From Mytilisepta virgata (lineage: Eukaryota > Mollusca > Bivalvia > Mytilida > Mytilidae), in NCBI GenBank assembly GCA_028015205.1, contig CM051520.1, positions 65,976,694 through 66,040,693 on the forward strand: 64,000 bases of DNA, in the 5' to 3' direction. Below, one piece after another: positions 24,801 through 35,353 of this stretch. The notes below the pieces were generated by a model. That model saw only the letters and a list, made by a program, of their open reading frames with translations, was not told where the DNA came from and did no database searches. Position 1 is the first letter of the stretch. The number at the start of each line of letters is the position of its first letter. The position numbers and the translations under genes are program-made.

Positions 24801-27800
24801 TTCAGTGTAGGAAACACATATTTTTATATTCCTGCTTTAATTTACTTTCAACCATAAAATATAATTTGCCATTTATTATCTATTATAGTCTCCATACCTT
24901 AATAAGAGTGTTTTAAAGCCAAACCTGTTACTTGCACGTAAAACTTACCAGTTTTCACACACTGAGGTCCCCAAGAAACAACATATACTGTACGTTTGTG
25001 GTAATTAGAAGAGACCGCTGGTGGTCTGAAAAGAAACATACCAAAACTTGTAATAGGTTAAAAAAACAAAAAGACAAATTATTCTGTTATATTTAGGAAA
25101 CAAGGCAATCGGTCTCCATTAAAGGTAATATTCTTGATAAACTATAAGTTCCACAAAAAATTAACACAAAAGAAACTCATAAATATAGATTCTCCTTCAG
25201 GTACGAGTGAGTTATGGAATTTCTCCACCCAGGATAGTTAAATTTTCGATTTTCAACATGCAAGCTTTTTTGAGCATGTTGAAATCTAAAATTTAACTAT
25301 TTCCTAACTATTGGAGAATCTGTTTCTCCTATGATTTTCGACAAAAACTTCAAGAAAATGCCGTTGCTATGTAGTTTGTTTACATAGACGTCATTTTGGG
25401 ACTTCTCTAGTTTGTTCCAACAACTGTAGAAAAAAAAGCGGGATTTCCCATATATAAATTTAATCACCTGGAAGTGGTTAAAAATATTATGTATTTTTAT
25501 CCCACCAAATAAACACGCCAAGAATAGGAGAATGTATGTAAAGTGATCATAGAAGATTTCACCCTCAGATAACATTTTAAAAGAACATAACAAGTTTGAT
25601 ACATTATATAAGAATTTTACTTACTTATTCGCAAATGTGTCGTATATTCCAACTCTTCCATCATCTGTACCATAAGCCAACAGTCCCTCTTTCTTTGGAT
25701 GCCAACACAACTAAAACATACAGATTTACTTATCTGACACATCTTAAATGAAACCAGATGAATTCAATTTTTATAATCATATATTTTTTAAATTGTCATA
25801 TGTTATGATTAGCCATGGTGTTGAATAACCAGGCAAGGATATTTGGTAAACCACATACTCCAATAATTGCTTCAGTGTTTTAGTCAAAAATGCATTTCTG
25901 CAAATATCAACCAATTTAAACCAATTTATAATTGGTGATAATACATCACACACCCTTCCAATTCTTCAAATATATGTAAAATAATAAAATTTTGACCATT
26001 CAATATATATACTCAGTTCCCACTGTATCGTGTGTTCCAATGTATCATGCTTTTTCAATATAAATTCGGCACCATTTTGACGTCATTAAGTAGTATGTGA
26101 TAGTGAGATATCAGTATACATGTTTTAATAGTAAGTTTACTGAAAAATTTTCTTATCATAAATACATTCAATGAAATGACTTCATACTATTCAATTGCCG
26201 AATTTGTTTGGAAAAAAATAATTCAGATAATATGCAGTTTTGAATTAATCTTAGCTACATGCTTTTTCAAAAACTCTTAAAAAGCCAAATTAAAATTTTG
26301 TAGGCACTAGAATTAAAACAGTCCTAAAGACATAAAAAGGTCAACAAAATGTGCACATCTTGTTCACCAAATATATTAAAATATTTAAACAACCTTTTGT
26401 TGCCAATCAGACTCCCGAAGGAACCATTTTATATAGTTTTGTCTGGTGAGGTATAATGCCCAAGCTGATAGGCAATGTAACTATACCTCACCAGAGAACA
26501 CTATATGAAAACTGTTCCTGAGGGAGAAGTCCATAATACATTAAGTACATTTAGGCATTAAAAAATATAATTCACTTTATATGAACATTTGTTTGTTTAA
26601 CTTGACTATGGGAGACTATACCTAGTGGCAGGCACTATACCCATGTGACTTTTTCCCGCAGAACTATACATAATGGTTAATTGATTTCCTTGTGATTAGT
26701 CAAGATTAACAAAAGACTGTTCAAAAATATTGAAGGCTGAGTGTAGAAATCAAATGTACAGATTTTTACATATTATGTACTAAATAGATTTTTGAACTGT
26801 AAAGGCCTGCACAGTAAACGTATTCATGAGCATTTTCTAAAAAAAAAGTCTAATAAAATGCTAACATTTATATGGTATTCAATAAACTTACAGCAGTGAC
26901 CTTTGACCTTATTCCTTGCCAAAGTGTAATGACATCAAACAGATTGTTAGTATTATTTAAATTCCACACTCTTATCATATTATCCCCAACTCCTAAAGCA
27001 ATTCTACCTACAAATACAAAATATTACCATTACTTTCAAATCCATAAATAACAATTTATACTCAATAAATCAAATTCTTTGCTTCTGGAAAAATATTTAA
27101 ACAAAATTTATAACAGCAAACAATTTTAATTAATAATGTTTTCATAATGATTTTGATTTCTATTTATATGGTAACTCATGCTTTTGAATGTTAACTTTTG
27201 TTTTTTGCCACTGTGCAATCCAATTAGCATCGTCTCCTGCAATTTTTGCCAATAATTCTGTTCTAAGGGCATATATGTGCATACTCATATTTCAATACCT
27301 TCATATTATAGCAAAAGTGTTACTAATACACTGAATTTCAAGTTTCTATCTTCAGTGGTGCAAAAGAAGTATTTGGACAATTTTTAACAAGATTGCTACA
27401 CGTAACCACATGTCCTATAGTGTCCTATAGTGTCAAATACAGAAAAAAGTTAGTCCCATAACTCCCGTAAAATTTGGTTCGATAGGATCAAGTACATACT
27501 AACAGTCCTATAAAATTTTAATGAAATGCGATCAGCGATCTCAAAGGAGATGACTCCACAAAAAATTGTGACGGACGGACACAAGCATGCAGACCATTAC
27601 TAAGTGCCTCAGTCGCGTTGCGGCAGGGGACAAAAATTACTAAATCATCTTGGGCCTCCTCCCCCTGGTATAAATATTTCGACATCATAACTCAATGAGG
27701 AACTACTGTTTTTTTTATGTCACCACATCTTCTACATGTATAGCTTATCCATACTTTGGGAGATTTCAACATTTCTTGCACACTGTTTTTTGCCCATAAT

Positions 27801-30800
27801 TTTGTTTGTTTGTTTAGTTGGGGTTTTATGTCATTATCAGCACATTTGGCAATTTCGTGGCGGCCAGTTTTTATTGATGGAGGAAGCCGGAGTACCCAGA
27901 GAGAACCACCAACCTTCGGTAGGAAAATTGGCAATCCTTGTCAATAAAGATCGGAATTGAACACACCCCACCACAGATGAGATTCGAACTCACAACCTCA
28001 GTGTTGACAGGCTATTGATCATTCCTAGTCATGACGAACTACCTAGACAACTCGGCCACCGAGGCCTCCTCCCATAATTTTGCCAAAATGGATCAAATTA
28101 AATTTCTCTGAACTTTTATTTCTAAATACCCACATACATGTACTCCCAATTATTGTGAAGTTTCAAGTTTCTATCTTTTCTCAAGATTTTGTGCGAGACA
28201 ATGGACTTATGTGCATATGTACAGTATCTCACAGTTTTTTGTAAAGCATAGGGATAACCAGTGGAAATATGATGCATGCAAATACAGTCTCATTGTTCTA
28301 ATATATATATCCAAAGCTGCTGGTAGAAAGTTTGAGAAAATTTAAAGGTGTTTTAAAATATTCAATATTAGCTCTACACCATTAGTTAACCAATAAAAAT
28401 ATATGTAAAGAAATTTTTCCAATTCATTTTGTGTGGTTATATATTTGTAATACTTCTTAACCACCATGTCCTAGTTGTTCAACTTATTTAACCCAAGGTC
28501 AACTTTAACTAAGGGTTAAATTGTATAGAAAATCACTTGTATACTTGCAATTAAATTTTACCCTCGATTAAACAAGTTGAACAACTGGGTCCTGTATGAT
28601 AGATTTCTACATAAGAATAATAGGTTCTCGCATGAGTTAGAAATGAAGATTGTGAAATCTTCAATGGTTTTTCAAATTCACGTCTTTCCCGAATGGAGCG
28701 CAGCGGAACGAGGGCAAAGACGCTGAATTTTAAAAACGAGTTGAAGATTTTCCAGTTCTTCATTTCTGAACGAGTGTAAGTACCTATTTCTTCTGCCTCG
28801 CACACCTATGTATTTTCAGTATGAACAACCGAAAAGGTATAGTAACGTTACATTTGATTGGTCAAGAGTCAAAATAAACGAATGTATTAAGGATTTTCAT
28901 TGGATGTCATACTGAGTGAAGACGAGGGCACGTGAATTTGTCTTCACTTGGTCGTCTCAACTCGAAAACAGCCATTTGCGGAAGAATTTGTCATTTCAAA
29001 ATTGTAGCTCTAGGTTGATCGTGAATCTACAGGAGCAACATTGGCAACAGCTGCCACAAAGCATAAAAAATTGACTAAATAATATGACAGCAAAGATTCT
29101 GTTTTCTTGTCTGTTTTGTTAATTCTACTATCTCAATACTTAATTTTTTTTTATTCTACAGGCTTGCTAATGCTTGCCTGTTGAAATCTCAAAATTTATT
29201 CTTGAGTGTACAATTTCATAGGCAACTAATATCACCAAGTGGGACACACACAGAGATACATATATTGCAGTGTACTACCTGGATCTATTGGAGAAGTTCT
29301 GGCACAGTACACATAACCTCCAAGTGTGGGCTGACAATGCACTGGTATCCTATTCTTCACATCCCATATAATTAACTACAACAGAATCATAGTATTTAAA
29401 TTTTAAACTGATTAGAAAACCAGTGGAAGTATGAAACAAATCTATGAAAGCTTCAGACTTAGTTAGAATTTAAGGAAAAGTTCCGGATTTGAATACTCTC
29501 AACAAAATATTAACCCATTGTAATTCAGATCTCTCTAAAATGTTGATCACCTAGTGATTGTTTGTAGCAATGATGAACCACCACTTAGGCTTCCAGTACA
29601 GATACACCAGTATTTGACTCCATGAAATTTAAAAGCATAGGCAAAAACTGTATGAATGAAGTTTAACTGAACATGAAAGGAGTTTGAAATATCCATGATG
29701 CTTAAAAAATTGAGCTTAACAAGTTGCAGTGTAAATGTATCTTTTCTATTTTTTTTAACGTCATCAATTCTTACTTGTCTATCCATAGATGTGGTTACCA
29801 TAAGATTGTTGTCAGTGGAACCTAATTTAAGGTTAAATATTATTCTGTTGTGTTGTTGCTTTTTTTCAGATATAGAAAATGGCTGCCATTTTTGCTGACC
29901 AGCTGAAATAATATCCCACTGTAACAAGTCTCCACTGCAAGAAAAAACAACTTTTTTATAACCTGGAAAAGAATTCATATGTTACAGTGCAGCGTAAAGC
30001 AGTTAAGTTCTTTTTTTCCCACAGAGACAGAAAAATAATTTTCCATAGGTACTTAATTATTCAGCTCATACAATAATATTTAGGTGGAACTGAAATTCTG
30101 AATTTTTCTTCTTGCTCAGCAATTATCATTTACAGCAGATCATGCAGATTGCACTTTTTTATCACAGACATGCATGCTTCTGATATTGTTGCATGTGACT
30201 TTATCACAAGGTGCTAGATTGACATAAGTTCATTTCTGACGGAAATGAAACATCTGTGACAGAGATCTTTACTTTGGCAAATTCATATCAGATGCATTTT
30301 CGCACATATGATCCTATAACCAAAATATATATATATATATATATGTAATTAAAAAATGTTAATGTCTTCTTATTCGTAAGTTTATGTGAAACATGGTGAT
30401 GTTTTTTTAAATATACACCAAAATATTATATTTCGTCAAAAATTTCTCAAAAAACAGATTCTCATCCAGGACATTTCAGCATATTATTTCAAAAATTTCA
30501 AATAAAGTTATCCACAATTTTTTATTTAAATCTTTAGAAAATTTCCCAATATTTCCAATTTATGTATTGGTATACTGAAAACCTACCCAAAAGAACTTGA
30601 TATTATATTGTGTGGATTAGAATATGACCAAACAATAGATGCCCAAAGTTTCCCTCTTCCTGTGTCCCCTTGTGGACCACCTGATTTTGGGAGACGGAAC
30701 GATGCCAGTTGTCTCCCTTTCAATGTGCTCCAAATTCGAATGGTTCTGTCTTTACTTGCAGAGGCAATAAGGTGTCCATCTTCACCAAAATCTTGACTTC

Positions 30801-32263
30801 CATTTTCTTGTATTACAACATCATTTCCTAGAAAAAGACCTATCATTATTCTAAAAGGAAAAAAAGACTGAATTCTATGCTTATACACAGGTTTAAATTC
30901 TGCTTATTTTTTTCCCTTTCAATCTTTAGAAACTCAGAGTTTGTTTTTATTTTGCAAACAGAAGTAAGTCTCACCCATTTCTTCTTCTGGTTTATCAAGG
31001 TCTCTGTACTGCTTCATTGGTTTAAAATTTTCTCCTGGAATAGGACACCATGCTAAGGAAGGACATTCATCATCATGGCCTCGTAAACGATGAATAATAC
31101 TGCCATCTCTTATGTCGTACAAGATAATTACACCGGATTTGTACCTACAAGGTGATATTTTAAATTGAATATGCATGATGTTGATTTATCTGTTCTTCTA
31201 CATACTCCATTTCCTTACCATCATTGACACATAGCAAAAAAACTAATTCTATATAAAATGCATTTAAAAATTGTACCTAAAATGGTTTGTTTGTTTGTTT
31301 AGTTGGTGTTTTACGCCGTTTTCAGCCCATTTGGCTATTTCACAGCGGCCAGTTTTTATTGGTGGAGGAAGCCGGAGTACCTGGAGAAAACCACCAACCT
31401 TTGGTAGGAAAATTGGCAATCCTTGTCAATTTAGATCGGAGTCGAACACATCCCGCCACAAGTGAGATTTGAACTCACAACCCCAGTGTTGACAGGCTAG
31501 TGATCATTATTAGTCAAGACGAACTACCTAGACCACTCAGCCACAGAGGCCCCCCCCCAAAATGGTAAAATTTCATTATACTAATACACCTTTTACATGT
31601 ACTATAAGTGCAGAAATGCAGCAGTGGATGATATTCAAGTTGACTTGCAAATATGCCACCAAGAATACATGTGTATTATAAAAATAACTTTAAAATTGCA
31701 TGTATAGACTTTATATCATGCTGGTCAATACATTTCATTGGAAGAAAACAGAATATCAAAAACTTTATTCATACATACCCTACAGCAACAACAAAGTCAT
31801 CCAAGTTTGAAAATTCTGTTGTCAAAACAGGTGATTTCTCTCCCTTGAAGTTGGCAATACGATTGTCATGAAAATTCCAACAGGTTACCTCCCCTTTATC
31901 ATCCCCAAAGACTATCAAATTCTTGTTCAAAGGACACCATGTCAAAGCTGTAGGTTTACCCTGAAATGACATTTACAATCCTTTAACGTTTTTGGTAATT
32001 TTTGTTACATGTAATTTAGACCGGAGTGGGACACCATGAAATTGGGAAAAATCATATTTTTTTTCATATGGGAATGGGGCAGAAATTTGGCCTTAAAATA
32101 TGTGGCAACTTAGGCCTTGTCTTCTCTTTTTCTTGTACTTGTTTTATATTTAATTTAATTAATCAATTTTTTTCTTATATAAATGATCATAAATCCATCC
32201 ATTCATTGTATGGATCATATCTTACAATGCAGTCCATACAAACACCCAAGAATACCCAATATA

Positions 32264-32303
<40 letters not shown>

Positions 32304-34985
32304 TTTTTGTCATTTCAGAAGCAAGAATTGTGTACCAATAATGTTATAATACATTAAATACATGTACTTTGCTTTACAGTTGTCAGCAAAAAATCATGCT
32401 AACATTTATGGGTCGCCGTGTGGCCATCAAGAATAAGCAAAGATAGGGTTACTTATAAAACAAATATATTTTAAGATGACCTATAATTTTCACATTTATA
32501 TAATATTTGTTATTTTTGTTCTTCTTAAAGATACATTAAATGAGCTTTAGTCAACAATTCAATGTGCAGTAAAACTTTCTTATAGAGAGGACCTGCTGTT
32601 ACAAATGCAATTTTACATTACTTTTTTAATTTTATTTACTTATATTTTTTTAAGTAAGATTATTTCAATGGATATCTAGTTTCTGACCAGAATAAAAACT
32701 TTTAGAAAACTAGATGTACATTGAAATATATCTGAAACGAAAATATAGGAAAAAATTGGATTTTTATTAACTAATATTTTTGAAGTAAGATTATTTCGAT
32801 GGATAATTGATAGAATTTTTAGTGACAATGGTGTTTTAAATTCTGACTATCGGTACCAGTATGAAACACGTTCTGCAAAGATTCATATGCTACATGCTAC
32901 AAAGAACGAATAGTTATACAATTATTAAACAAAAACACTCGAACCCAAACTCTTCAAAAAGATGGACAAATAACATCGCAGAGTCCATCCATAATCTAAT
33001 GAAAATGGATATTTACTGGCAGCCAAAATCTACTTCCATCTTGGTCGACACACTGGGAAGCATGATCAAGATACAAAATCTAGACCTTCATAGAGCTTTA
33101 TATGGCAAAGAAAATTATAGACTGTTTGGGTTTTACATGAAGTTTGGAATACGAGAAGACATTTTCCGCAACAAGTCTAAAGAAGACCAAATGAAATACT
33201 TGACAAACTTTTATCAAATCCAACAGTTCCAAAAACTCTCCTGTGACTTAATTGTAGTTACCTCTGAAGTGTTTAATAAATAAGATTTAACATTATTTCT
33301 ATGAATTTTCTTATATGCATCGGATTTCAAATGTATCCTTGAAGTGCTTTCATAGTCTACTGATTTCTTGGGTACATGCTTGTGTATATTTAGGTATTCT
33401 TGGATATTTGTATGGACCTCTTACGATGTACATTGCATATTGGAATATGGTGCTGTAGACTTAAAAGCCACTTTAATTTGTTATACTTTTGCTTCCAAAA
33501 CCTGAAGTCAATATTGGTCAATTCACTTCTAAATGGGTGCAAAACATCCAGGGATGTATGAGCTGGGAAGAAAAGGTCTTGGGATTGAATATCTAGGACA
33601 AATCCGGGTCTAATCCCTTTTGCTTTGCAAATAAAATATGTTTAAACTAAACTAAACAATTTGTTCTTCCAAAATCATGTTCACTCCCATTGACGTTCTG
33701 CCCCTTTCACTTTCGCACCCTTTTTAATGGTTTTTTGTTGAATAATTCTGTAATCGTGTTTTAGTTAGTGTATTGCTATAAATAATTTTTTTTTATTTTC
33801 TCAAAATATTTTGTTTGTTTAGTTGGGGTTTTACGCCATTTTCAGCACATTTGGCTATTTCGCAGCGGCCAGTTTTTATTGGTGGATGAAGCCGGAGTAC
33901 CCGGAGAGAACCACTGACCTTCTGTAGGAAAATGGGCAATTCTTGTCAATTAAGATCGGAGTTGAACACACCCCACCACAAGTGTGTTTCAAAATAAAGT
34001 AACATTCTAAAAACATAAACAGGTTTCCTTTAGTGCTTTATTAATTATTTTGACGAAATGAATAATGAATATTGCAAGGCATAAAAAAAGTATATGTATT
34101 AAATGGAACATTTGAATCCATAACTTGTGATGGCATGTATGTATATTAAACCGCATTTCAGGGAAAATGTTGAAATTAACTGCAAATTTATATAGTAGTG
34201 CATTACAATAAGAGACTGTAACTAAGCTGACGATGAAAATTGCTTATACATTTATCTTATATCGTTATTACATATATCACTATTATTTAAAAAGAAATTA
34301 TGCTTAGTAGTTTAATACATGTATGTTTATTTTAATCAATCATTTGGACTTGTTTAACTAACAATACTTACATGTCCATTGGTTCTGGGGGATCATTTTA
34401 TCAATTTTTATTCATGAAAATATATTTAATATTTTGATATATACATCTTAAAAACATCTAATAATTCAACAAGTATTTAAATAAAAATTTGGTGCGAATG
34501 TGTAGGGTGTGAACGTGTAGGGCGCGAACTTGTAATGGGAGCGAGCGGACCTGATACAATCTAGGACCCATGTACGATGTAGGGTTGTATAAATTTATGC
34601 CCAAACCCTAAATACTGCCCAAATAACTGAAACTGCAGGTCAGAGAAAATCTGGACTATCAACTGACTTAAAAGAAAAAACTAACGTGCGATTCTGTTTC
34701 ATAAATAAGTTCATAGGAAGGAATATCCCATACAAAGACTTTGCCATCTTCTGAACAACTGCAGCACAATATCTGACTTTGATCGGACCTTTCTGATGGT
34801 AGGGCAACACATGTAACTTTTTCTCTGTGGCCACAGTACACCCCTTTATGTAGTATTGGAATAGATGTGGCGTCGTAAATGAAAACGTCGTGTCGAGCGG
34901 CGAAAACGAACAGACCGCTTCTGTTGAAGCCAACGGTGTGACTTATGTACCAGTTAGGTGAGGCTGGAAGAGTCAATAATGCCAT
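12591..34985 (-). CDS. GEMIN5: Gemin5, N-terminal WD-repeat half (15 exons; 3' part outside window)
   Basis: Gemin5 recognises the Sm site and cap of pre-snRNAs and delivers them to the SMN complex. Exons in transcript order: 34686-34985, 31779-31960, 30975-31144, 30587-30827, 29775-29934, 29279-29375, 26892-27007, 25625-25710, 24949-25025, 23117-23232, 20976-21049, 18870-19063, 18305-18450, 13604-13772, 12591-12809. They sum to 782 codons plus one base, with matching phases and GT/AG borders throughout. WD-type strands are visible as GKVFVWDI, GEVTCWNF, RTIRIWST, GDLLQWDI, NMIRVWNL, GRVGIYDT and VWDVETEQ. SPNWY at residues 9-13 matches the N-terminal Trp-Tyr pair that contacts RNA in human Gemin5. 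Exon 5 must use the inner acceptor (CTTGCAG), since the outer one breaks the frame. The C-terminal tetratricopeptide/dimerisation/RNA-binding half is missing from the window. Identity is firm; individual borders are predictions. Confidence 0.93.
13012..13154. mobile_element. Foldback element in Gemin5 intron 14
   Basis: Arms of about 47 bp: AACCAGAGTGAGTTATATTT...GTAAGGGAGATAAT on the left, ATTATCTCCCTTACCTACAT...CACTCTGGTT on the right, nearly perfect; loop about 50 bp containing TCTCACTTTTAGCCTCAGG. Confidence 0.88.
14727..17135. mobile_element. Probable MULE-type DNA transposon bracketed by short direct repeats
   Basis: The transposase gene at 15282-16688 lies between copies of TTCCCATTTATCCAACTTTT: two on the left (14727-14746 and 14759-14778) and one on the right (17116-17135, one or two changes), all in the same orientation. 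I could not find terminal inverted repeats or a target duplication, so the element's true ends are uncertain. Confidence 0.45.
15282..16688 (+). CDS. Intact FLYWCH zinc-finger / MULE-type transposase, 468 aa
   Basis: Single uninterrupted frame from ATG (context TGATCATGG) to TGA. Residues 17-69 form a FLYWCH-type zinc finger with Cys44, Cys49, His67 and His69 (WQCAEKDC...DHNH). The central and C-terminal part is a MULE-like DDE domain: FGDGTF near residue 197, FLDFESSARNA near 263, and TNHLEGWHHKLN near 381, which would supply the third acidic residue. MULE transposases cut and paste DNA; FLYWCH fingers bind DNA. The gene lies antisense in Gemin5 intron 13, has no introns, and has A/C-rich codon use (many ACC, ACA, CAC) unlike the T-rich surroundings. 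A likely poly(A) signal (GAATAAAAT) lies near 16877. It is either a recently active transposon or a domesticated gene. Confidence 0.85.
   Translation: MANAQVRVDYIRHARGHYLAVNGYRYVIKTRKQGRDAELAYWQCAEKDCPGTANTRDNMVTRFPRDHNHPPTRADIDAKKFLATLREKASKTLEPLPALYDNEIIKFRNREWNDDTQRVVEKIPTFVSTKSSLYRERNSELPPLPTTRDAINLQGEWRETTTGAPFLLADDGDHNKILVFGTADNLRHLSTADTIFGDGTFYASPVLFTQLYTLHALIDNEMYPLIFAFLPDKYQITYQRLFEIVKTAAATNNTPLNPTTIFLDFESSARNAAEAAFPLASIKGCLFHYSKRIWRKVQKLGLAHQYTNDDSLNLHIRRASALPLVPINQVDDVWFHAIEDFETDDAKITQFNDYITSQWIEMETSRWNHYSTVGPRTTNHLEGWHHKLNNQLHKAHPNLYIIIEKLQNTQAANEIRLIQYAAGGTRKTRKLKYRLLDSRLQQQKQRFTQGEIDIYQYTDAVSYLLKLQ
17574..17754. mobile_element. Foldback element with GAGCCGCAGGCGAG loop
   Basis: Arms of about 80 bp: ACAATAGTTGCTTATATAGA...GATATTGCCTGAAACATTGA...GGGCATTATC, mirrored on the right. 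The loop is GAGCCGCAGGCGAG. Arms differ by a few substitutions and small indels. Confidence 0.92.
19454..20320. mobile_element. 867-bp non-autonomous element with TA flanks
   Basis: Both ends carry the inverted terminus CCGTAATTACTCTAATTA followed by TTGGAC. TA flanks each end (19452-19453, 20321-20322). A second ATTATTGGAC motif sits just inside the right end, and TCGTCGAAAAAATAGAGTT is repeated inverted near both ends. No transposase frame. TA duplication and simple TIRs fit a Tc1/mariner-type mobiliser (inference). It lies in Gemin5 intron 11. Confidence 0.88.
20455..20835 (+). repeat. SINE/LINE-tail type repeat with (CAAT)n end
   Basis: Ends in AAATATTTGCCACTGAAGCA followed by CAATCAATCAATCAATCA. 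The 3' block is related to TTGTTTAACGTCCAGTGGCA (minus-strand sense) at 35.70 kb, suggesting two retroposons sharing one 3' recognition tail. Confidence 0.6.
21387..22077. repeat. Interspersed element with ~191-bp internal tandem array
   Basis: CTGTGGTTAAAGTTTTT recurs at 21459, 21651, 21843 and 22032, spacing 189-192 bp. Units also share TAACTTTCTTAAACTATCCT and ACCAAACTTGGACAGAAGCT. Left of the array lie TTTTTGTCG...GCGAGACATAGCGATCC and a CGTCGTCGTCGGCGGCGTCC tract. The same design, inverted, appears at 54416-54825. It is in Gemin5 intron 10. Confidence 0.9.
25234..25300. repeat. Inverted repeat, 27-28 bp arms
   Basis: ATAGTTAAATTTTCGATTTT plus CAACATGC on the left pairs with GCATGTTGAAATCTAAAATT plus TAACTAT on the right, loop AAGCTTTTTTGA. 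Weak similarity extends outward, so it is probably the core of a small foldback element. Confidence 0.8.
26420..26518. mobile_element. Foldback element in Gemin5 intron 7
   Basis: GTCTGGTGAGGTATA pairs with TATACCTCACCAGAG almost perfectly around a short spacer, and outer arms GGAACCATTTTATATAG / CTATATGAAAACTGTTCC extend it. Confidence 0.82.
27801..28066 (-). mobile_element. tRNA-derived SINE, near full length
   Basis: Read on the minus strand it starts GGCCTCGGTGGCCGAGTTGT (A-box-like) and has GTTGTGAGTTCGAATCTCAT (B-box-like) about 80 bp in. A conserved body includes GGTACTCCGGCTTCC-type sequence, and it ends in an (AAAC)n-like tail. Related copies: 31284-31552, 33811-33984, 55911-56166. 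The body resembles molluscan SINEs such as RUDI/V-SINE types, but I cannot confirm the family without a library search. Confidence 0.85.
28464..28594. mobile_element. Foldback element
   Basis: TCCTAGTTGTTCAACTTATT on the left pairs with AACAAGTTGAACAACTGGGT on the right, with TTAAATTG/CAATTAAATTT continuing inward. Arms are about 55 bp with mismatches. Confidence 0.8.
28639..28768. mobile_element. Foldback element with GGAGCGCAGCGGAA loop
   Basis: AGAAATGAAGATTGTGAAAT...CACGTCTTTCCCG is mirrored by CGAGGGCAAAGACGCTGAAT...GTTCTTCATTTCT. The loop AATGGAGCGCAGCGGAA resembles loops of the foldbacks at 17.6 and 59.4 kb. Confidence 0.82.
30325..30344. repeat. (AT)n microsatellite
   Basis: Uninterrupted AT dinucleotide run in Gemin5 intron 4. 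Confidence 0.9.
31284..31552 (-). mobile_element. tRNA-derived SINE, second copy
   Basis: Same organisation as 27801-28066: (TTTG)n on the plus-strand left, a tRNA-like head at the right with TGAGATTTGAACTCACAACC as the damaged B-box complement, then a C-run at 31551-31558. It lies in Gemin5 intron 2. Confidence 0.85.
32268..32298. repeat. (AT)n microsatellite
   Basis: About 30 bases of uninterrupted TA dinucleotides in Gemin5 intron 1. Confidence 0.92.
32861..33283 (+). pseudogene. Transposase-like C-terminal fragment
   Basis: An open frame of 140 codons antisense in Gemin5 intron 1. Residues around 38-75 read NNIAESIHNLMKMDIYWQPK and then a helical stretch with HRALYGKENYRLFG. The N-(N)-x-x-E-S-I-N/H-x-L-(M/L)-K...W-(K/Q)-P pattern recurs in mollusc and cnidarian transposon proteins I recall, apparently the part after the last catalytic residue. 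The upstream catalytic domain is not present in any frame I can see, so this is a stranded 3' piece. Confidence 0.5.
33680..34550. mobile_element. TIR element built of GGTGCGAA-type 14-mers, with a SINE inside
   Basis: Left end TTCACTCCCATTGACGTTCT...CACTTTCGCACCC and right end GGTGCGAATGTGTAGGGTGT...CTTGTAATGGGAGCG are diverged inverted copies of each other; each end is itself made of short repeats of a GTGCGAAnGTGTAGGG type. A 3' SINE fragment (33811-33984) sits inside. The right end is about 140 bp from the donor of Gemin5 exon 1. Confidence 0.65.
33811..33984 (-). mobile_element. SINE fragment lacking the tRNA head
   Basis: Matches the tail and body of the 27.9-kb SINE from the (TTTG)n side up to CACACCCCACCACAAGTG, then stops. 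This is the usual pattern of 5' truncation during target-primed insertion. Confidence 0.8.
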
Positions 34986-35353
34986 CAGTTCAATTTAATT
35001 CGTAATGCAATTTTTCAACTTCGCATTTAATTGGTTGCAACGTTTACGAATCCTTTCCAACAAGAATACGAAATTCGCACGTTGTTTTTCTTCTTACCGC
35101 AAAATGACCTTATGAATTACGACAATATTCACTGTACAAACTAATTAGGATATCAATATTTAATAAAACAAGACGGTACAGTGTATCTATTCAATATCTG
35201 TGACCATTTTTGTGGTTAAATTGTATTTACTAAACCAATTTTACGTATTTTACGACTAATAAAAATTGCCAAAATCAAAGAAACGTTTGCGAAAACAAAA
35301 TTTCAACCTCGAACTAAGCGTCTGATACACCCAGATATAGATGCCCTGCAAAA
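34986..35353. promoter_or_regulatory. Head-to-head gap, probable bidirectional promoter of GEMIN5 and MRPL22
   Basis: Only 368 bp separate the Gemin5 ATG (minus strand, 34985) from the proposed MRPL22 ATG (plus strand, 35354). The gap has more CG dinucleotides than the flanking introns (TTCGC, AACGTTTACG, TACGAAATTCGCACG, TTACGAC) and no obvious TATA box in either direction. No repeat is recognisable in it, which is notable given the surrounding density. Promoter function is inferred from geometry. Confidence 0.6.

Noticed and set aside
27960..28066. tRNA gene on the minus strand
   Set aside because: A- and B-box-like sequences are present but the acceptor and anticodon stems do not close and the segment continues into a conserved body and (AAAC)n tail; it is a SINE head repeated at 31.5 and 56.1 kb.
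29935..29962. Earlier acceptor for Gemin5 exon 5 (CCAG at 29963)
   Set aside because: Using it with the exon 4 donor gives an immediate stop; the inner acceptor CTTGCAG keeps phase and yields the expected FGGDLLQWD motif.
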